A stretch of 64,000 bases of DNA, taken from the NCBI GenBank assembly GCA_963750195.1, contig CAVVPS010000018.1, positions 248,001 through 312,000 of the forward strand. Reading direction: 5' to 3'. Position numbers and translations under genes: made by a program. Under the pieces are notes generated by a model. It did no database searches. It saw only the letters and a list, made by a program, of their open reading frames with translations, and was not told the DNA's origin. Position 1 is the first letter of the stretch. Every line of letters begins with the position of its first letter. Positions 34,517 through 43,096 of this stretch are shown one piece after another. The stretch comes from AP-15 sp963750195. GTDB taxonomy: Bacteria > Pseudomonadota > Alphaproteobacteria > ATCC43930 > CGMCC-115725.

Positions 34517-36062
34517 AGCGGGACTCCGGCTCCAGGTCGAAGAAGACCTCTGGCTTGGGCAGGGCGCGACGGTCCACTTTTCCGGCGGGCGTCAGAGGCA
34601 GGGCCGAGATCTCCACGAATGCTGCCGGCACCATAAAATTCGGCAATTTCTCGGCGACGAAATCCCGCAACGCAGCCGGATCGAGCGGCTGGACCGAAAT
34701 GTAATACGCGACCAGCCGGACCTGGCCGGATACGGTCTCGTGTGGTTGAACCAAGGCCTGACGGACGTCTGGGTGCGCTTCGACCGCCGCCTCGACTTCT
34801 CCGGGTTCCACACGAAAGCCGCGCACCTTAACCTGGTAGTCGCGGCGCCCGAGCAGAATTGACGTGCCGTCCGGCAGAACGCGGGCGATGTCGCCAGTGC
34901 GAAAAAGACGATCCCCGTCGACAAAGGGGCTGGCGATGAAGCGCTCGGCAGTCAGTTCTGGCCGATTCCGGTAGCCGCGCGCGACCCCGGCGCCACCGAC
35001 ATAAAGTTCCCCTTCCGCCCCGGCCGGCACCGGGCACAGAGCATTGTCGAGCACATAGATCCGGACGTTGGGGAAAGGCTGGCCGATAGGGACGAGATCG
35101 TGCGGGTTGAGCCCATCGATCGGACCGTCGTACCAGCTGGTATCGAAGGTGGTCTCCGATAAGCCGTAGACATGGCTGAGCTTCGCTCCCGATGGGAGAA
35201 GCCCAGCTATAGCCCGGTGCTCGCGCACGTACCACCGGTCGGCGCTGACCACGAGACCGCGCAGCAAATCCAGTTGTCCGCCGTGTTCGCGCATGTAAGG
35301 GAGCAGCGTGCGGATCAAGCTTGGTACGATCTCGAGAAAACCCACCCTCTCTCGGCGCATCAGGGTCAGCAAGGCTCGTGGCGAGAGCAGCGCCTCTCGT
35401 GGGCAGATCACCAGCGTTAGACCGAGGCCGAGAGCGCGAAAGACGTCGCTCTGAAACACCGCGAAGGCAAAAAAGGCAGTCTGCGCCAGCGCACCCATCG
35501 CCGAAAGGCAATGGGTCTCCTCCCAGAAGGCCAGGTTGTTGATCAGGTTGGCGTGGGTGATCTCCACGCCCTTAGGCTCGGCAGTAGAGCCCGAAGTGTA
35601 AAGTACAAGGGCGAGGTCCTCCGCTGTATTGCAGGGCGGCGGCGCGGTCTCGAACCGTCCTGCGAAATCGCAGATTATCGGCAACGTATTCGGGAGGGCG
35701 GCAGCTTGCGCCGGCCCGGCGAGGATCATCGCCGCGCCTGCATCCGCGGCGATGGCGGCAACGCGGCCGGGCGGGAAGCTCGCATCGAGCGGCAAGTAGG
35801 CGCCGCCTGATTTGAGCACGCCAAGCAGTGCAACCACCGCATCGGCCGAGCGCTCCATGTAGAGCGCCACCAATGACCCTTGTCCGAGGCCACGGGCGAG
35901 CAGCATCTGTGCAATCCCGTTCGCGCGCCGGTCAAGCTCGGCGAATGTCAGGCGAGTGTCACGAAATACGATAGCCGTGGCATTGGGGCTTCGAACTGCC
36001 TGCCGCTCCACAAACAAGTGGATGGCAGCTGGAACAACTTCGGCAGGGCCTGGGCCAGCCAA
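34515..36062 (-). CDS. Stand-alone adenylation (AMP-forming) enzyme, NRPS/exosortase-associated ligase
   Basis: A 515-residue adenylation domain. It has the ANL core motifs in order: LTFAELDRRANGIAQMLLARGLGQGSLVALYMERS (A2), LVLYTSGSTAEPKGVEITH (A3, phosphate loop near residue 155), YGLSETTFDTSWYDG (A5), LFRTGDIARVLPDG (A7), GRRDYQVKVRGFRVEPGEVE (A8 hinge) and PLTPAGKVDRRALPKP (A10 Lys near 500). It should activate an amino acid or acyl acid as AMP ester and load the carrier protein encoded next. The size and the neighbours match the acyl-CoA ligase associated with exosortase-A loci. It is the first gene of the set, reading leftward. Confidence 0.92.
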   Translation of the reverse strand: MAGPGPAEVVPAAIHLFVERQAVRSPNATAIVFRDTRLTFAELDRRANGIAQMLLARGLGQGSLVALYMERSADAVVALLGVLKSGGAYLPLDASFPPGRVAAIAADAGAAMILAGPAQAAALPNTLPIICDFAGRFETAPPPCNTAEDLALVLYTSGSTAEPKGVEITHANLINNLAFWEETHCLSAMGALAQTAFFAFAVFQSDVFRALGLGLTLVICPREALLSPRALLTLMRRERVGFLEIVPSLIRTLLPYMREHGGQLDLLRGLVVSADRWYVREHRAIAGLLPSGAKLSHVYGLSETTFDTSWYDGPIDGLNPHDLVPIGQPFPNVRIYVLDNALCPVPAGAEGELYVGGAGVARGYRNRPELTAERFIASPFVDGDRLFRTGDIARVLPDGTSILLGRRDYQVKVRGFRVEPGEVEAAVEAHPDVRQALVQPHETVSGQVRLVAYYISVQPLDPAALRDFVAEKLPNFMVPAAFVEISALPLTPAGKVDRRALPKPEVFFDLEPESR

Positions 36063-36235
36063 GGGCTCTCTACATGATTTAGTGTGTGTGGCTACCCCAC
36101 GGCACCCTCGCCACCCTGACCCCCAGAACTCTGATATGCATGCGCCAGAGCCCGGAACTAGTCCATCATTACAGTAAATAATCCCGTTGGACAGGCTCTC
36201 CCCGCGGGGGGCGCGAAAGCGCCTATTGCACTTGC
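36063..36235. promoter_or_regulatory. Presumed promoter region of the adenylation operon
   Basis: The region upstream of the adenylation gene (read on the minus strand) is relatively A+T rich (TACTGTAATGATGGAC, complement of 36165-36180), in contrast to its surroundings. Its other edge abuts the duplicated hyuA tail. No sigma-70 boxes convince me. It must contain the promoter because the next minus-strand gene upstream is the 3' end of sppA. Confidence 0.35.
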
Positions 36236-36280
36236 CTGGTGCGGGTGGCGGGCGAGTTGCGAGCGAAGCCGACGGATTAA
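36236..36280 (+). repeat. Right duplicated flank: degenerate hyuA 3' end
   Basis: On the plus strand 36236-36280 reads LVRVAGELRAKPTD and a TAA stop, matching the tail of the HyuA family and the real gene's RVRVRVAGKMQD. The 15 bases 36239-36253 are identical to 32298-32312 inside the real hyuA. No start or upstream coding sequence goes with it. Its stop lies two bases before the convergent sppA stop, as expected if hyuA and sppA were once adjacent and convergent. Confidence 0.7.
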
Positions 36281-36282
36281 GC

Positions 36283-38052
36283 CTACCTCGGCTGGCCGAT
36301 CGGGGGCATGGTCAGGACGCCTGGACCGTCGAGCGCGGCTTCGATCCGTTGCAGCAGCGGCTGCGCCGCTTCGATCGCCCGCCCGAGCGAAGCCAGGCCC
36401 AGAGTGTCGTCCTCGCGCTCTTTGCCGGTGAGGCGATCGTAGAGGAATTGGACCGGCCCTTCTTCGCGCGGGAACACTGTCAGCTGGATCGAACTCGTCG
36501 GCCGGGATATGGGCCGCTTCCCCGGCGAGGCGGAGCGCCACGTCGTAACCGCCGAGCGCATCGACGAGCCCGCGCGCCTTGGCTTCCTCCCCCGACCAAA
36601 CCCTGCCTTTGGCGACTGCCTCAACAGCATCTGGGGTCATGTGGCGGCCGGCTGCGACGTGATCCTTGAAGCCCTGATAGGTCGCATCGAGAAACGCTTC
36701 GAGACGGGAGCGGGCGAAGGGCGAGAATTCGGAGGTGGCGCTGAACATCGCCGCATTGGCGCCGACCTGCGCCGAATCGGTCGAAATCCCGATCTTCTTG
36801 AGCAGGTCGGCCACGACCAGCTTGCCGGCCAATACGCCGATCGAGCCGGTCAGGGTCGCCGGCTCGGCGACGATCTTATCGGCCGGAGCCGCGACGTAAT
36901 AGCCGCCGGACCCGGCGACGTCGCCCATCGATACGATGACCGGCTTGCCGCGCTCTCGAGCGAATACGACATCGCGCCAGATCGTCTCTGAAGCGACGGC
37001 AGAGCCGCCGGGGCTGTCAACGCGAAACAAGATTGCGCGTACCTCGGGGTCGCGAACGGCGGCGCGAAAAGCCCGGGTGATCTTGTCCGCCGCCATTTCC
37101 TCGGATCCCGACAGCGGGCCCGCCGAACCGCCGCCGCGCACGATCAGCCCCGAGCCGTAGATCAACGCGATCCTTTCGCCCTGCCGGTGCGGACGCTTTA
37201 CGCCGGCGAGGTAGGTCGACAGGCCGATCAGTTCGGCGTCCGATCCGGCGCGCTTGTGGGCCTCGGCAATGACCTCGTCCCGATAACCGAGGCGATCGAC
37301 AAGCGACGCCTGGAGCGCTTCGTCGGCAAGCAGCGGCCCGCGGTCGATCGCCGCGCGCACCGCATCCGATGACAGCTTGCGGGCCTGGGCAATGCCGCTG
37401 ACGATCTGCCCAGCCACCGAGGCGAGCAGATCTTCGACCTCTTCGCGGTGGGGCGGGGTCATCTTGGTTTCGGTCAGAATGTTGGCCGCGGTCTTGTAGG
37501 CGCCGCGATGGTCGAACTCGGGGACGATTCCGAGCAGGTCAAAGGTGCCCTTGAAGAAGGTGCTGTCGGAATAGAGCCCGGTCAGGCCGACGCTACCCAT
37601 CGGCTGCAGCCAGATCTGGTCGAACGCGCTCGCCAGGTAATAGGGGCGGGTGCCGGCGCCGAACTCGCCAAAGCTGTCGGCAAAGGCGATCGCGAACTTG
37701 CCCTTGGCGCGGAAGGCGATGATCGCATCGCGTATCTGCTGCGCCTCGGCGACGGCGAATTCGTCATTGCCGACGCGCGCGAGAATGCCCTTGACCCGCG
37801 GATCGATTGCGGCGGCCTCGATCGCATCGAGAAAGTCGCGCAAGTTCGATTTACCGCCGGCGATAAGCCGCAGCAAGTTCGGCTCGTCCGGACCGTCGGC
37901 GAGGCCCTGCGTCAAGTCTGCCGAGATGATGATGTTTGCGGGGAGCGAGGGCGTACCCGGTCTTAAGCGGACGACCACCACCCGGCGGCGATAACCAGCA
38001 GAACGGTCAGAAATCCGATGGTCGCGAAAAAACCGAGGAGCAGCCGTCGCAT
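36283..38052 (-). CDS. sppA: Signal peptide peptidase SppA, 67 kDa type (frameshifted)
   Basis: About 589 residues with two repairs. The true start is ATG 38052 (MRRLLLGFFATIGFLTVLLVIAAG, the membrane anchor); frame is lost near 37984 and regained at VVVVRLRPGTPSLPANIIISADLTQGL. Near 36492 one extra base breaks the C-terminus, which continues as SIQLTVFPREEGPVQFLYDRLTG and ends EAALDGPGVLTMPPIGQPR. Active-site Lys is in HRGAYKTAANILTETKM and the nucleophile Ser in TLTGSIGVLAGK, arranged as in the two-domain SppA of Proteobacteria. It degrades signal peptides left in the inner membrane. It starts four bases after the stop of aroC, so both share a transcript. Confidence 0.9.
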
Positions 38053-38056
38053 GCGT

Positions 38057-39133
38057 TCAGGATTTGGCGTCGAGCGCGCGATGGCGCAGCAAGTGATCGG
38101 CGAGCACGCAAGCGACCATCGCCTCGCCGACCGGGACGGCGCGGATGCCGACGCAGGGGTCGTGGCGGCCGTGGGTCGCGATCTCGACCTCGTTGCCGTC
38201 GACGTCGACCGTGCGCATCAGCGTCAGGATCGAACTCGTCGGCTTGACCGCGAAACGGGCGACGATGTCCTGTCCGGTCGAGATCCCGCCGAGGATGCCG
38301 CCGGCATTGTTCGACAGGAAGACGACCTCCCCGTCAGCCATTCGCATCTCGTCGGCGTTCTCCTCGCCCTTCAGCGCCGCGGCCCCGAAGCCGGCGCCGA
38401 TCTCGACGCCCTTGACCGCGTTGATCGTCATCAGCGCCCGGGCGAGATCGCCGTCGAGCTTGTCGTAGACCGGCTCGCCGAGCCCCGCTGGGACGCCGCT
38501 GGCAACGATCTCGATGACCGCACCGGCCGAGGAGCCGGCCTTGCGCACACCGTCGAGATAATCGGCCCAGCGCAGCGCCATCGCGGCGTCGGGGCACCAG
38601 AATGGGTTGTCCTCGACCGCCCGCCAATCCCAGGCGCTGCGGTCGATCGCATGCGGCCCGATTTGGACCAGCGCGCCGCGGATCGATACGTCGGCGCCGA
38701 GGATTTTGCGCGCAACGGCGCCTGCGGCGACGCGCGAGGCGGTTTCGCGCGCCGAGGCGCGGCCACCCCCGCGATAGTCGCGCACGCCGTATTTTTTCCA
38801 ATAGGTGTAGTCGGCATGCCCGGGGCGAAAGCGGTCGGCGATGTTTCGATAATCCTTGGAGCGCTGATCGGTGTTCTCGATCAACAGTTGGATCGGGGTC
38901 CCGGTGGTGACCCCGTCAAAGACGCCGCTCATGATGCGGACGAGGTCTTCCTCGCGGCGCTGTGTGGTAAAGCGCGACTGGCCGGGTTTGCGCTTGTCCA
39001 GCCAATGCTGGATGTCGGGCTCGGCGAGCGCCAGGCGAGGCGGGACGCCATCGACGACCACGCCAATCGCCGGTCCGTGGCTTTCGCCCCAGGTGGTGAA
39101 GCGGAACAAGGTGCCGAACGAGTTGCCTGCCAT
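38057..39133 (-). CDS. aroC: Chorismate synthase
   Basis: A 358-residue enzyme making chorismate from EPSP, the last step of the shikimate pathway, with reduced FMN. All signatures are present: MAGNSFGTLFRFTTWGESHGPAIGVVVDG at the start (signature 1), GRASARETASRVAAGAVARKILG (signature 2), IGAGFGAAALKG and RFAVKPTSSILT. Length matches the bacterial average. It lies between fabI and sppA on the same strand, a conserved alphaproteobacterial order. The gap upstream to fabI carries a dispersed repeat. Confidence 0.97.
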   Translation of the reverse strand: MAGNSFGTLFRFTTWGESHGPAIGVVVDGVPPRLALAEPDIQHWLDKRKPGQSRFTTQRREEDLVRIMSGVFDGVTTGTPIQLLIENTDQRSKDYRNIADRFRPGHADYTYWKKYGVRDYRGGGRASARETASRVAAGAVARKILGADVSIRGALVQIGPHAIDRSAWDWRAVEDNPFWCPDAAMALRWADYLDGVRKAGSSAGAVIEIVASGVPAGLGEPVYDKLDGDLARALMTINAVKGVEIGAGFGAAALKGEENADEMRMADGEVVFLSNNAGGILGGISTGQDIVARFAVKPTSSILTLMRTVDVDGNEVEIATHGRHDPCVGIRAVPVGEAMVACVLADHLLRHRALDAKS

Positions 39134-39147
39134 CGCTTCAACGATTC

Positions 39148-39212
39148 TCGTCGTCCCGGCGGAGGCCGCGACCCAGGTCCGCCATAGATGCCGGCCTTCG
39201 CCGGTATGACGC
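39148..39212. repeat. Dispersed palindromic repeat
   Basis: CGTCCCGGCGGAGGCCGCGACCCAGG and ATGCCGGCCTTCGCCGGTATGAC follow each other between aroC and fabI. The second half contains CCGGC / GCCGG pairing around a CTTC loop, in the style of the element at 6641-6668. Confidence 0.65.
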
Positions 39213-39244
39213 TCTGCTTGCCGAGCTTGGCGTGCGCATTTCGA

Positions 39245-40057
39245 TCACACCACCGAGATGTCCGGAGCGTCGACGGCCTTCATGCCGACGACATGATAGC
39301 CGCAATCGACGTGGTGGACCTCGCCGCTGACCCCGGCGGAAAGGCCGCTCAGCAGATAAAGACCGGCGCCGCCGACATCTTCGATCGTGACGTTGCGCTT
39401 TAGCGGCGAGTTCAATTGGTTCCACTTCAGGATATAGCGGAAATCGCCGATCCCGGATGCTGCCAGGGTCTTGATCGGGCCGGCTGAGATGGCGTTGACG
39501 CGAATGTTGTCGCCGCCGAGATCGACGGCGAGGTAGCGCACGCTCGCCTCCAGCGCCGCCTTGGCCACCCCCATCACATTGTAATGCGGCATCACCCGCT
39601 CGGCCCCCGCATAGGTCAAGGTCAGCAAGCTGCCGCCTGCGGTCATCAGCGGCGCCGCGCGACGGCAAACATCGGTGAACGAATAGCAGGAGATATCCAA
39701 CGTGCGCAGAAAGTTCGCTCGCGTGGTGTAGAGGTATTTCCCTTTCAGCTCGTCCTTGTCCGAAAAGGCGATTGCATGGACGAGGAAGTCGAGATGCCCC
39801 CAGCGTTCCGCCAGCGCCGCGAACACCAGATCGAGGCTCTCTTCGGAGCCGACATCGGCCTCCAGCACAAAATCGCTGTCGAGACTCAGAGCCAGAGGCT
39901 GCACCCGCTTGCGCAGCGCCTCCCCCTGGTAGGTAAAGGCAAGTTCGGCGCCGTGATCGTGCAGGGTTTTGGCGATGCCCCATGCAATCGAGCGCTCGTT
40001 GGCAACGCCCATGATCAGACCCTGCTTACCCGCCATCAGCGGCATGGTCATCCCCAT
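39245..40057 (-). CDS. fabI: Enoyl-[acyl-carrier-protein] reductase (NADH)
   Basis: A 270-residue FabI catalysing the last reduction of each fatty acid elongation cycle. It has MAGKQGLIMGVANERSIAWGIAKTLHDHGAELAFTYQG (NAD-binding GVANxxSIA), the Tyr-x6-Lys catalytic pair in MPHYNVMGVAKAALEASVRYLAVDLG, and GPIKTLAASGIGDF. The start is uncertain among ATG 40075, 40057 and 40048; I use 40057. Reading further upstream to 40216 adds unconserved sequence and overlaps the divergent promoter. Gene order fabI-aroC-sppA on one strand is typical. Confidence 0.94.
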   Translation of the reverse strand: MGMTMPLMAGKQGLIMGVANERSIAWGIAKTLHDHGAELAFTYQGEALRKRVQPLALSLDSDFVLEADVGSEESLDLVFAALAERWGHLDFLVHAIAFSDKDELKGKYLYTTRANFLRTLDISCYSFTDVCRRAAPLMTAGGSLLTLTYAGAERVMPHYNVMGVAKAALEASVRYLAVDLGGDNIRVNAISAGPIKTLAASGIGDFRYILKWNQLNSPLKRNVTIEDVGGAGLYLLSGLSAGVSGEVHHVDCGYHVVGMKAVDAPDISVV

Positions 40058-40217
40058 TTCTCGCGACGGGTTCATCCTACACGAACACTCCGGGGAGGGC
40101 CATGAGCGGGCCCTAGAGCCTTCCGCGCTGGCGCCGCAGCGGCAGGCAGCGGATAATTGCCCGGCGCGGCCGTGTTTACCCCGTATTGACCAGAGAGGAC
40201 GCTGCGAGGTTTCCACG

Positions 40218-41570
40218 ATGACGCCTGAGGCGGAAGAGGGCGGGCGCGGCGGCAGGCTGCGGCGGATCGCGGCGACGCCGGGGGCCTTCGTGCTCTATTC
40301 GTTGCGCCGCTTCAACGCGGACGGCTGTTTCGCCGCGTCCGGTGCGCTCGGTTACACGACGCTAGTCTCTCTGGCGCCGCTTGTCGCCATTGGGCTCGGC
40401 TCGCTATCGGTGTTTCCGATCTTTGGACAGGTGCATGACGAGATCCTCGCGCTGGTGTTTCGAAATTTCGTGCCGTCGGTCGGCGAGCAGGCGGCTTGGT
40501 GGTTCCGTGCCTTTGCCAATTCTGCGGCGCAGACGACGGCCATCGGCGTCATCGGCCTCGCCGCTACAGGAGTATTGCTGCTGGTCACGGTCGAGGACCA
40601 GCTGAACGTGATTTGGCGGGTGACCGCGCCGCGGCCTTGGGGGCAGCGCGTCCTGGCCTATTGGACATTGATAACCCTGGGCCCGCTTCTTGTCGGCCTC
40701 AGCTTTTCGCTGTCGACCTATTTCGAGATCGCCGCTCGTCGCGCCGGGTTTGGCCAACAAGCCGTCCAGTGGGTCGAGAGCGGCTGGCTGCATGGCCTCG
40801 CGCGGGCGGTGCCGGCGGTGCTCGAATTTGTCGCCTTGACCCTGCTCTATTGGCTAATTCCGAACCGCGCGGTGCGCTGGCGCGACGGAGCCCTCGGCGC
40901 GCTGGTTGCGACCGCGGCGATCGAGATCCTAAAGATCGGGTTTACGATTTATGTCGGCGCCATGTCCTATTATCAAACCGTCTATGGCGCGCTCTCGGCT
41001 ATCCCGATCTTTCTGCTGTGGATGTATATTTCGTGGATGGCGGTGCTGCTCGGCGCCGAGGTCGCCGCCGCCTTGCCGCACTGGCGCATCGACCGGCGGA
41101 TCGGTCCGGTTTCGTCGGGTGGCGTCCGGCTTGGTCTGAGCCTGGGGCTGATCGCGGCTCTGGTGCGGGCGCAACGGGTGGGGGAACAGCTGACCACAGC
41201 GGCGCTGGCTGCCGAACTCAGGGTGCCGACGACCGTCGTCGACGAGTATATGAGGCCGCTCCTCGCCGCCGGTTTCGCTGCCCATACGCAGGAGGGAAGC
41301 TGGGTGCTGGCCCGAAGCCCGGAGACCGCCACGGTTCACGATCTTTACGAGGCGCTGCGGTTGCCGTTTGCCGGCGTTTGGATTGACCATGCCACCGCGC
41401 CTTGGCAGAGGCTGGTCGCACCGGCGATGGAGCGCATCGTCAGAGCCGAAGCCGTAGCAATGCAGATGACGATCGCCTCGCTGATCGGCGAAACCCTCGA
41501 CCCCGCGCCGCGCCAACGCCATCCCCGCCGCGCCGCTGGTGCGATGGGAGAGAAAATTGCATCGGAATAG
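40218..41570 (+). CDS. YihY/BrkB-family inner membrane protein with C-terminal extension
   Basis: A 450-residue integral membrane protein. It begins MTPEAEEGGRGGRLRR; a longer frame upstream is not used because GAGGTTTCC precedes ATG 40218. The YihY domain (residues about 20-290) has the NADGCFAASGALGYTTLVSLAPLVAIGLG opening, six hydrophobic helices and the AIPIFLLWMYISWMAVLLGAEVAAALPH end. The last 150 residues form a cytoplasmic winged-helix-like tail (TTAALAAELRVPTTVVDEYMRPLLAAGFAAHT), as in tRNA-processing or transport-associated YihY. Its role is unknown; it once was misnamed RNase BN. Confidence 0.9.
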   Translation: MTPEAEEGGRGGRLRRIAATPGAFVLYSLRRFNADGCFAASGALGYTTLVSLAPLVAIGLGSLSVFPIFGQVHDEILALVFRNFVPSVGEQAAWWFRAFANSAAQTTAIGVIGLAATGVLLLVTVEDQLNVIWRVTAPRPWGQRVLAYWTLITLGPLLVGLSFSLSTYFEIAARRAGFGQQAVQWVESGWLHGLARAVPAVLEFVALTLLYWLIPNRAVRWRDGALGALVATAAIEILKIGFTIYVGAMSYYQTVYGALSAIPIFLLWMYISWMAVLLGAEVAAALPHWRIDRRIGPVSSGGVRLGLSLGLIAALVRAQRVGEQLTTAALAAELRVPTTVVDEYMRPLLAAGFAAHTQEGSWVLARSPETATVHDLYEALRLPFAGVWIDHATAPWQRLVAPAMERIVRAEAVAMQMTIASLIGETLDPAPRQRHPRRAAGAMGEKIASE

Positions 41571-41588
41571 CCCGTTCAACGGACGCGC

Positions 41589-42179
41589 ATGATGGAAGAG
41601 ATCGTCGAGGTTGAACCGCTCGGGCCGTTCGAGCGCTGGTATACCGAAGCACTGGCGACGGAGCAACAGCCCGAGGCGATGACCTTGGCGACGGCGACCC
41701 CCGGCGGCCAGCCCTCGGCCCGCGCCGTTCTGCTGAAGGGGTTCGATGCGCGCGGTTTCGTCTTCTACACCAATCTGGAAAGCCGCAAATCGACGGAGCT
41801 GTTCGACAACCCGCAGGCGGCGCTGTGCTTGCTGTGGAAATCGCTGCGCCGGCAGGTGCGGATCGAGGGGGCGGTCGAGCCGGTCGCGGACGATGAAGCG
41901 GACGCCTATTTCGCCACGCGATCCCGCGACAGCCGGATCGGCGCCTGGGCCTCGGACCAGTCGCGTCCGCTCGGGACCCGCGCCGAACTGGAGCGCCGGG
42001 TCGAGAGCTTCACCGACCGTTTCGGCGACGGCGAGGTGCCCCGGCCGCCATACTGGTCCGGCTTTCGTGTCGTTCCATGGCGCATCGAATTTTGGCAGGA
42101 GCGGCCCTCCCGCCTGCATGACCGTTGGTTGTTTGTTCGCGAGGGCGACGGATGGCGGCGGGAGCGGCTGTTTCCATGA
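41589..42179 (+). CDS. pdxH: Pyridoxamine 5'-phosphate oxidase
   Basis: A 196-residue FMN enzyme making pyridoxal 5'-phosphate from the amine or alcohol form. Features: EPLGPFERWYTEALATEQQPEAMTLATATPGGQPSARAVLLKGFDARGFVFYTNLESRKSTEL, the FMN phosphate and ring contacts, then RIEGAVEPVADDEADAYFATRSRDSRIGAWASDQS and the C-terminal WPRIEFWQERPSRLHDRW-type motif with WRRERLFP ending. The stop overlaps the start of the following transporter as ATGA. It serves the PLP enzymes, including the aminotransferases in this window. Confidence 0.96.
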   Translation: MMEEIVEVEPLGPFERWYTEALATEQQPEAMTLATATPGGQPSARAVLLKGFDARGFVFYTNLESRKSTELFDNPQAALCLLWKSLRRQVRIEGAVEPVADDEADAYFATRSRDSRIGAWASDQSRPLGTRAELERRVESFTDRFGDGEVPRPPYWSGFRVVPWRIEFWQERPSRLHDRWLFVREGDGWRRERLFP

Positions 42180-43096
42180 TTCACGGGCCTGCTGCGGACC
42201 GGTTGCGGCGCTGGGCGACCTATGCTTCGGTCGCAGTCGCTCTATTGCTGATTTCCGCCAAGTTCGCGGCTTGGCTGGAAACCGGCTCGGTCGCGCTGCT
42301 GTCGAGCTTGATTGATTCGCTGCTCGATGCCGTCGCCTCGATCGTCAATCTGTTCGCGGTACGGCATGCGTTGACCCCTGCCGATCGCGAGCATCGCTTT
42401 GGCCACGGTAAGGCCGAGCCGTTGGCCGTGCTGGGCCAATCGGCGTTCATTATCGGCAGCGCGCTGTTGCTGCTCGCCGAGGCAGTGCGTCGGCTGCTCC
42501 ACCCGGCTGCTGTGGAGAACCCGCCGGCCGGGATCGCGGTGATGGTGTTTTCGATCGTGGTGACGATTGCGCTGGTGCTCTATCAGCGGCATGTCGTGCG
42601 CCGCACCGGGTCGATCGCGATCACCGCCGACGAACTGCACTATCGCGGCGATCTGATTCTGAACGGCAGCGTCATCGCGGCGCTGATCCTCAGCGGCATC
42701 TTCGGCCTGCGCATTCTCGATCCGCTATTCGGCGCCGCCATCGGGCTGTGGATCATCTATTCCGCGGCACGGTTGGCGCGCCTGTCGCTGGTCCAGCTGA
42801 TGGACCGCGAACTGCCTGACGACGAACGCGAGAGGATCCGCGACATCGCATTGTCGCACCCCGAGGTGGCCGCCGCCCACGATCTGCGCACCCGGGTCGC
42901 GGGGCCGACAGCGTTTATCCAGATCCACATCGAAATGGACGGCGATATCAGCCTGGTTCGCGCGCATGAAATCTCCGACCAGGTCGAGGCGCGGCTGCGC
43001 GCCGCCTACCCACATGCCGAGATCATCATCCATCAGGACCCGGAAGGGGTCGAAGAGCCGCGATCGAACTTTCCGCGACGGGTTGGCGCGCAGTGA
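42176..43096 (+). CDS. Cation diffusion facilitator family transporter
   Basis: A 306-residue CDF metal transporter. Start ATG 42176 (MIHGPAADRLRRWATYASVAVALLLISAKFAAWLETGS) overlaps the pdxH stop. It has six hydrophobic helices; LSSLIDSLLDAVASIVNLFAVR (helix 2 with the D-x3-D pair) and HRFGHGKAEPLA follow the family, and ITADELHYRGDLILNGSVI (helix 5, HxxxD) completes the tetrahedral metal site. A cytoplasmic C-terminal domain (HPEVAAAHDLRTRVAGPTAFIQIHIEMDGDISLVRAHEI) follows. It exports divalent metals such as Zn, Fe or Mn against the proton gradient. A longer in-frame start overlaps pdxH. Confidence 0.93.
   Translation: MIHGPAADRLRRWATYASVAVALLLISAKFAAWLETGSVALLSSLIDSLLDAVASIVNLFAVRHALTPADREHRFGHGKAEPLAVLGQSAFIIGSALLLLAEAVRRLLHPAAVENPPAGIAVMVFSIVVTIALVLYQRHVVRRTGSIAITADELHYRGDLILNGSVIAALILSGIFGLRILDPLFGAAIGLWIIYSAARLARLSLVQLMDRELPDDERERIRDIALSHPEVAAAHDLRTRVAGPTAFIQIHIEMDGDISLVRAHEISDQVEARLRAAYPHAEIIIHQDPEGVEEPRSNFPRRVGAQ

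Noticed and set aside
36158..36282. Frame-extended C-terminus of sppA past the true stop
   Set aside because: Arginine/alanine-rich run-on sequence created by the shift near 36492; the real end is at 36283.
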